This document shows positions 59,754 through 64,000 of a stretch of DNA of 64,000 nucleotides, piece after piece. The stretch's first letter is position 1; each line of letters starts with the position of its first letter. Made by a program: the position numbers and the translations under genes. This DNA comes from Bacteroidales bacterium (GTDB lineage: Bacteria > Bacteroidota > Bacteroidia > Bacteroidales > TTA-H9), in assembly GCA_030656615.1 (NCBI GenBank), contig JAUSOY010000005.1:104909-168908 (forward strand). The letters are read 5' to 3'. Below the pieces are notes generated by a model. That model saw nothing but the letters and a program-made list of their open reading frames with translations, ran no database searches and was not told where the DNA came from.

Positions 59754-61052
59754 TTATTTTTCGGTTCGATTCATTCGTTCTTCAATTTCTTCGGCCTCCC
59801 GCGGAATATGAAGCATTAAATCTGTGCATCCGTCAGCGGTAATAAGAATATCGTTTTCGATTCTGATACCCATTGCCTCTTCCTGAATGTATATACCGGG
59901 CTCTATCGTAAGAATCATCCCCGCTTTAAAAGCAATGTCTTTGTCGCCCGTATCGTGTACATCCAGCCCGATAAAATGACTGACACCATGCATAAAATAT
60001 TTGCTTCGTGCTTTTTTCCGGCTGTCGGTATCGTTTAAATCCCTGGTTTTTATCAGCCCTAATTGTAGTAATTCATCATCGATAAGAAAACCGGCAGTGT
60101 CATTCAACTGATTTATCGTAATGCCTGGTTTGCAAAGTGTAATGAGTTCTTTATGAACTGTAAGTACAGCATTATAAACATCTCTTTGTCTTTTGCTGAA
60201 CCTACCATTCACCGGTACGGTACGTGTGCAGTCGGAGGCATATCCGCTGACCTCGGCACCAAAATCCATGAGAATTAATTCGCCCTCTTCGCATTTCTTT
60301 TGGTTATTGATATAGTGCAAACAGCAGGCATTAATTCCGGAACCTACAATGGTGTCGTACGCAGGCAATGCTGATTTACGCATAAAGTGGCTTATGATTT
60401 CTGCTTCTATTTCATATTCAAAAATCCCGGGTTTAAGAATTTTTAAAACCGACTCAAAGGCTGCGGCAGTAATCTGACATGCTTTTGTAATTTCCTTTAT
60501 TTCTTCTGATTGTTTAATTAGTCGTAATTGGCTTAAAAGTGGCCCGGTGCGTTCGAAGTGCTGCAAGGGATATTTCTTCGTAATTTCTCTGGTAAAACGG
60601 TATCCGGCCATCAGGTCGTTGGGTATAAGCTTGGCATATTCAGTCGTTCTCAGATAGATGCATTCTGCCCACATAGTCAGTTCGTGGAAAACCCTGTCAA
60701 AATCTTCGATATAAAGTACCGTTTTAATTCCCGAAATATTTGCAGCCTGAGGGGCATTTAATTGCTTGCCATACCAGATTTCGTGCAAAGGATCGGGCTT
60801 TTGGATGAAGAGAATTTCTTGTTTTGTTGGGTCAGGATGTGAGGGGCACATCAGTAAGCGGGCTCCCTGCTGTATAATTCCACTCAAATAATAAATATCA
60901 GTATCCTGATGAAATGGAAAAGATTGATCGCCGGAACGGGGATAAATATCGTTGGACACCATGGCTAAAAGAGCCTTATCTTTCAGTAAAACAGATAATT
61001 TTAACCGATTTTCGCTAAAAAAAACTGATGGCATATTGTGAACTGGAATCAT
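59754..61052 (-). CDS. pepP: Xaa-Pro aminopeptidase, M24B family (copy 2)
   Basis: Second aminopeptidase P, 432 residues. The metal site is intact: ILMDFGAEVSGYASDCTRT, FMHGVSHFIGLDVHD, LTIEPGIYI and GIRIENDILIT. It is clearly diverged from the copy at 52783-54168 and resembles the E. coli PepP-like type with its N-terminal domain (SVFFSENRLKLS, DIYYLSGI). Starts at 61052 and 61034 are both ATG. It lies 51 bp upstream of the glutathione peroxidase inverted repeat, on the same strand. Confidence 0.92.
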   Translation of the reverse strand: MIPVHNMPSVFFSENRLKLSVLLKDKALLAMVSNDIYPRSGDQSFPFHQDTDIYYLSGIIQQGARLLMCPSHPDPTKQEILFIQKPDPLHEIWYGKQLNAPQAANISGIKTVLYIEDFDRVFHELTMWAECIYLRTTEYAKLIPNDLMAGYRFTREITKKYPLQHFERTGPLLSQLRLIKQSEEIKEITKACQITAAAFESVLKILKPGIFEYEIEAEIISHFMRKSALPAYDTIVGSGINACCLHYINNQKKCEEGELILMDFGAEVSGYASDCTRTVPVNGRFSKRQRDVYNAVLTVHKELITLCKPGITINQLNDTAGFLIDDELLQLGLIKTRDLNDTDSRKKARSKYFMHGVSHFIGLDVHDTGDKDIAFKAGMILTIEPGIYIQEEAMGIRIENDILITADGCTDLMLHIPREAEEIEERMNRTEK

Positions 61053-61213
61053 ACATTTTAATTTAGAACTAATTCAAATTATTTCTTTCGGTAAACTCAT
61101 AAAAGTAATTCCTTAAATTTGACCTAACCGAAACATCTATAAAATTAGATATTTTGCGTGAGCAGATTTTCTTAATATCTGGATAATCATCAAAAATACT
61201 AAACACAATTTAT

Positions 61214-61897
61214 ATGAGCAGTACCTTGTTAAAAATGTCGTCGATTTCTAAAAAAGTATTTATGGCCCTGGCGGGGCTGTTCTTGATTACTTTTTTATTG
61301 GTGCATCTGGGCATCAACCTGTTTATACTGCCCATTGCCGAAAATCACATCGAAATCTTTGAAGAAGCCGTCCATTTCATGACGACTTTTCCCTTGGTGA
61401 AAATAATGGAAGTTGTGCTTTTTGCAGCCTTTATTATTCACATTATTTTGGGGATAATCGTTCAAATACAAAATTGGATGGCAAGGCCAAACCGTTATCA
61501 GGTAGCGCAGAAATCGAAGGTTATCAGCCCTTTTTCGCGTTTCATGATTCATACCGGTGTAGTTATGGGCATCTTCATTGGTATTCATCTCGCCAATTTT
61601 TATTTTGTAAAACTTGGATGGACTCAGGCGATGGAAGGAGCATTTATGGTGGAAGGCAATCATGATTTTTATCACATGGCACTAAACCTCTTTGGAACGC
61701 CTGCTTACAGCATCTTTTATCTGGTGATGCTTCTGATGCTGGGAATGCATCTTCATCATGCTTTTCAATCGGCTTTTCAGACCTTGGGTCTGAGTCATCC
61801 TACATATACTCCCATCATTAAAGCCATCGGACTGGTTTATACTATCCTTGTAACTGCTGGTTTTATCAGCATACCGCTTTATTTTCTTTTGTCATAA
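61214..61897 (+). CDS. sdhC: Succinate dehydrogenase/fumarate reductase cytochrome b subunit
   Basis: Membrane anchor of 227 residues of the one-subunit, five-helix b558 type used by Bacteroidota. Helices start at about 14, 57, 100, 155 and 197. Histidines suited to two hemes lie in LLVHLGINLF, FIIHIILGI, MIHTGVVMGIFIGIHLANF and MHLHHAFQS. It passes electrons between the flavoprotein/iron-sulfur pair and menaquinone. It precedes the flavoprotein gene by 18 bp. Confidence 0.93.
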   Translation: MSSTLLKMSSISKKVFMALAGLFLITFLLVHLGINLFILPIAENHIEIFEEAVHFMTTFPLVKIMEVVLFAAFIIHIILGIIVQIQNWMARPNRYQVAQKSKVISPFSRFMIHTGVVMGIFIGIHLANFYFVKLGWTQAMEGAFMVEGNHDFYHMALNLFGTPAYSIFYLVMLLMLGMHLHHAFQSAFQTLGLSHPTYTPIIKAIGLVYTILVTAGFISIPLYFLLS

Positions 61898-61915
61898 ATT
61901 TTAAGAAATATCCAT

Positions 61916-63856
61916 ATGACCGTATTAAATTCTAAAATACCTGCCGGTCTGGTTCCTGAAAAATGGACTAAATATAAGGCATCGCAAAACCTTGTAAATC
62001 CGGCAAATAAAAGAAAACTTGAAATTATTGTCGTCGGAACAGGTCTTGCTGGTGCTGCTGCTTCGGCAAGTCTGGGCGAACTGGGTTTCAAGGTTAAAAC
62101 TTTCTGCATTCAGGATAGCCCCCGTCGGGCTCACAGTATTGCAGCTCAGGGTGGCATTAATGCTGCCAAAAATTATCCAAATGATGGTGATAGCGTTTGG
62201 CGTTTGTTTTACGATACGATTAAAGGGGGCGATTACCGCGCCCGTGAGGCTAACGTTCATCGTCTGGCTGAAGTAAGCAATGATATCATCGATCAATGTG
62301 TGGCCCAAGGTGTTCCATTTGCACGCGAATATGGCGGATTGCTCGATAACCGTTCTTTTGGCGGTGCTCAGGTTTCACGTACTTTTTACGCCCGTGGACA
62401 AACCGGTCAGCAGTTGCTTCTGGGAGCATACAGTGCCCTTAGCAAGGAAATAAATAATGGTACGGTGGAGATGTTTACCCGCTGCGAAATGCTTGATCTG
62501 GTCATGATCGACGGCCGTGCCAGGGGAATTATTACCCGTAATACCATCACTGGCGAAATTGAACGTCACGCCGCACACGCCGTTGTTATCGCAACAGGTG
62601 GATATGGCAATGTTTATTTTCTGTCGACCAACGCCATGAATTCAAATGGCAGTGCCGCCTGGCAATGTTATAAAAAGGGAGCTTACTTTGGAAATCCTTG
62701 TTATGTTCAGATTCATCCGACTTGTATCCCCGTACACGGTGATTATCAGAGTAAACTGACCCTGATGAGTGAAAGTCTTAGAAATGACGGCCGTATCTGG
62801 GTTCCCAAACATAAAGAAGATGCTGAGAAGGTTCGTAAAGGCCAGTTAAAAGCCCGTGATATTAAAGAAGAAGACCGGGATTATTATCTCGAACGTCGCT
62901 ATCCGGCTTTTGGTAATCTTGTTCCCCGTGATGTGGCCTCACGCGCTGCCAAAGAACGTTGCGATGCAGGATTTGGAGTTGGAAGCACTGGTTTGGCAGT
63001 TTATCTCGATTTCTCTTCGGCCATTAAACGATTGGGTAAAAACGTTATCGAGGCGCGTTATGGAAATCTTTTTCAGATGTATGAAAAGATTGTTGACGAA
63101 AATCCATACGAGAATCCAATGATGATTTACCCGGCTGTGCATTATACCATGGGTGGACTTTGGGTTGATTATGAACTTCAGACTACCATTCCCGGACTAT
63201 TCGCCACAGGTGAAGCCAATTTTAGTGATCATGGCGCAAACAGGCTTGGAGCTTCGGCGCTTATGCAAGGCCTGGCCGATGGCTATTTTGTTTTGCCATA
63301 CACCATTCAGAATTACCTGGCCGATCAAATTTCTGTTCCTTTCTTTGATGTGAAAGCCCCTGAGTTCGAAAAAACCGAAAAGGAAGTGAAAGAACGAATT
63401 GCTAAATTATTGGGCATACAAGGAAAGAAATCGGTGGATCATTATCATAAAGCCCTCGGACATATTATGTGGGATTATGTTGGCATGGCGCGCACCAAAG
63501 AAACGCTGGAAAAAGCCATTACACAAATTCAGGTTTTGCGTAATGATTTCTGGAAAGATGTGTACATCCCCGGAAGCATGGATGGGGTAAATATTGAACT
63601 GGAAAAAGCTACCCGCGTTGCCGATTATCTGGAACTTGGAGAACTTATGGCCCGCGACGGACTGAATCGTAATGAATCATGCGGCGGCCATTTCCGTGAG
63701 GAATACCAAACTCCGGAAGGCGAAGCACTCAGAAATGATCAGGAGTTTATGTATGCCGCTGCCTGGCAGTATAATGGAACTGACAATGAACCTACGCTTC
63801 ATAAAGAAAACCTCCAATACGAGGCCATCGAAGTGAAGCAGAGAAACTATAAATAG
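61916..63856 (+). CDS. sdhA: Succinate dehydrogenase/fumarate reductase flavoprotein subunit
   Basis: FAD-binding catalytic subunit of 646 residues. The dinucleotide loop GTGLAG starts at 41; His73 ([14 protein letters not shown]) is the expected covalent FAD site. The active-site arginine region [15 protein letters not shown] and [12 protein letters not shown] are intact. The protein is complete and ends at TAG. The iron-sulfur subunit normally encoded next is not in the window and probably lies beyond the tandem repeat, so the operon is cut by the window edge. Direction (oxidation of succinate or reduction of fumarate) cannot be told. Confidence 0.95.
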   Translation: MTVLNSKIPAGLVPEKWTKYKASQNLVNPANKRKLEIIVVGTGLAGAAASASLGELGFKVKTFCIQDSPRRAHSIAAQGGINAAKNYPNDGDSVWRLFYDTIKGGDYRAREANVHRLAEVSNDIIDQCVAQGVPFAREYGGLLDNRSFGGAQVSRTFYARGQTGQQLLLGAYSALSKEINNGTVEMFTRCEMLDLVMIDGRARGIITRNTITGEIERHAAHAVVIATGGYGNVYFLSTNAMNSNGSAAWQCYKKGAYFGNPCYVQIHPTCIPVHGDYQSKLTLMSESLRNDGRIWVPKHKEDAEKVRKGQLKARDIKEEDRDYYLERRYPAFGNLVPRDVASRAAKERCDAGFGVGSTGLAVYLDFSSAIKRLGKNVIEARYGNLFQMYEKIVDENPYENPMMIYPAVHYTMGGLWVDYELQTTIPGLFATGEANFSDHGANRLGASALMQGLADGYFVLPYTIQNYLADQISVPFFDVKAPEFEKTEKEVKERIAKLLGIQGKKSVDHYHKALGHIMWDYVGMARTKETLEKAITQIQVLRNDFWKDVYIPGSMDGVNIELEKATRVADYLELGELMARDGLNRNESCGGHFREEYQTPEGEALRNDQEFMYAAAWQYNGTDNEPTLHKENLQYEAIEVKQRNYK

Positions 63857-64000
63857 TGAATAGTGAATAGTGAATAGTAAATAGTGAATAGTAAATAGTG
63901 AATAGTAAATAGTGAATAGTAAATAGTGAATAGTAAATAGTGAATAGTAAATAGTGAATAGTAAATAGTGAATAGTAAATAGTGAATAGTAAATAGTGAA
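63854..64000. repeat. 7-bp tandem repeat, at least 21 units
   Basis: TAGTGAA (A) and TAGTAAA (B) units run in the order AAAB and then strictly alternating A and B to the window edge; 21 units fill 147 bp exactly. The first three bases are the stop codon of the flavoprotein gene. The array is open at the right end, so its full length is unknown. Confidence 0.95.

Noticed and set aside
63854..64000. CRISPR array.
   Set aside because: The units are 7 bp with no spacers; it is a simple tandem repeat.

Overview
The window is from a member of the Bacteroidota. The evidence is two type IX secretion (T9SS) substrates with C-terminal sorting domains, a gliding-motility lipoprotein (GldH), the holB-ricT-gldH-PBP1A gene order, a fused MurF-alanine racemase, a TonB-dependent receptor with a carboxypeptidase-regulatory N-terminus, and many promoters of the TAnnTTTG type with few Shine-Dalgarno sequences. 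MqnC implies menaquinone made by the futalosine route, and a cytochrome b/flavoprotein pair points to succinate:quinone oxidoreductase/fumarate reductase. The exact order cannot be fixed from the sequence; an uncultured Bacteroidales-like lineage is plausible. No tRNA, rRNA, CRISPR array or insertion sequence was recognised.

Layout. 1-7.7 kb: two related secreted surface proteins; the small one is a diverged copy of the last third of the large one. 7.7-12.3 kb: two paralogous sulfotransferases on either side of an opposite-strand phosphate transporter with a PhoU-like tail. 12.2-15.9 kb (minus): a tight operon ACP, ketosynthase III, short-chain reductase, polyprenyl-type glycosyltransferase, GNAT acyltransferase. 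16.2-20.3 kb: three tandem paralogous B12-binding radical SAM enzymes, two with TTG starts. 20.3-24.6 kb: long-chain acyl-CoA ligase, alpha/beta hydrolase, DUF2079 membrane protein. 24.6-28.0 kb (minus): a metal-handling cassette (two HMA proteins, TonB receptor, HYC-CC-like small protein). 28.2-34.2 kb: holB, ricT, gldH, PBP1A and a phosphodiesterase-like lipoprotein. 34.3-43.3 kb: an envelope-polymer locus with an acyltransferase-LtaS fusion, an SGNH-like protein, an MBOAT acyltransferase and a glycosyltransferase fusion. 43.3-49.6 kb: murF-alr, pdxA, pepA, mqnC. 49.8-51.7 kb: an AT-rich RloA/RloB-like ATPase-Toprim pair, a candidate phage-defence module. 51.8-56.4 kb: zinc-ribbon protein, ssb, pepP, STAS-like protein, Crp/Fnr regulator, then a DUF6132-thioredoxin-ferredoxin operon behind a perfect GTGAC-N4-GTCAC palindrome. 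56.6-64 kb: a stand-alone EF-G, glutathione peroxidase, second pepP, sdhC/frdC and sdhA/frdA, ending in a 7-bp tandem repeat that runs off the window.

How the parts fit. Much of the first 43 kb concerns the cell envelope and lipid- or polymer-modifying chemistry: acyl carriers, sulfation, glycosyl transfer, O-acylation, phosphoglycerol-type transfer and cobalamin radical chemistry. The two most promising undescribed assemblies are the ACP-KASIII-SDR-GT2-GNAT operon with its neighbouring sulfotransferases and radical SAM triplet, and the convergent acyltransferase-LtaS fusion/SGNH pair that share a C-terminal module. Both functional readings are inferences from gene content.
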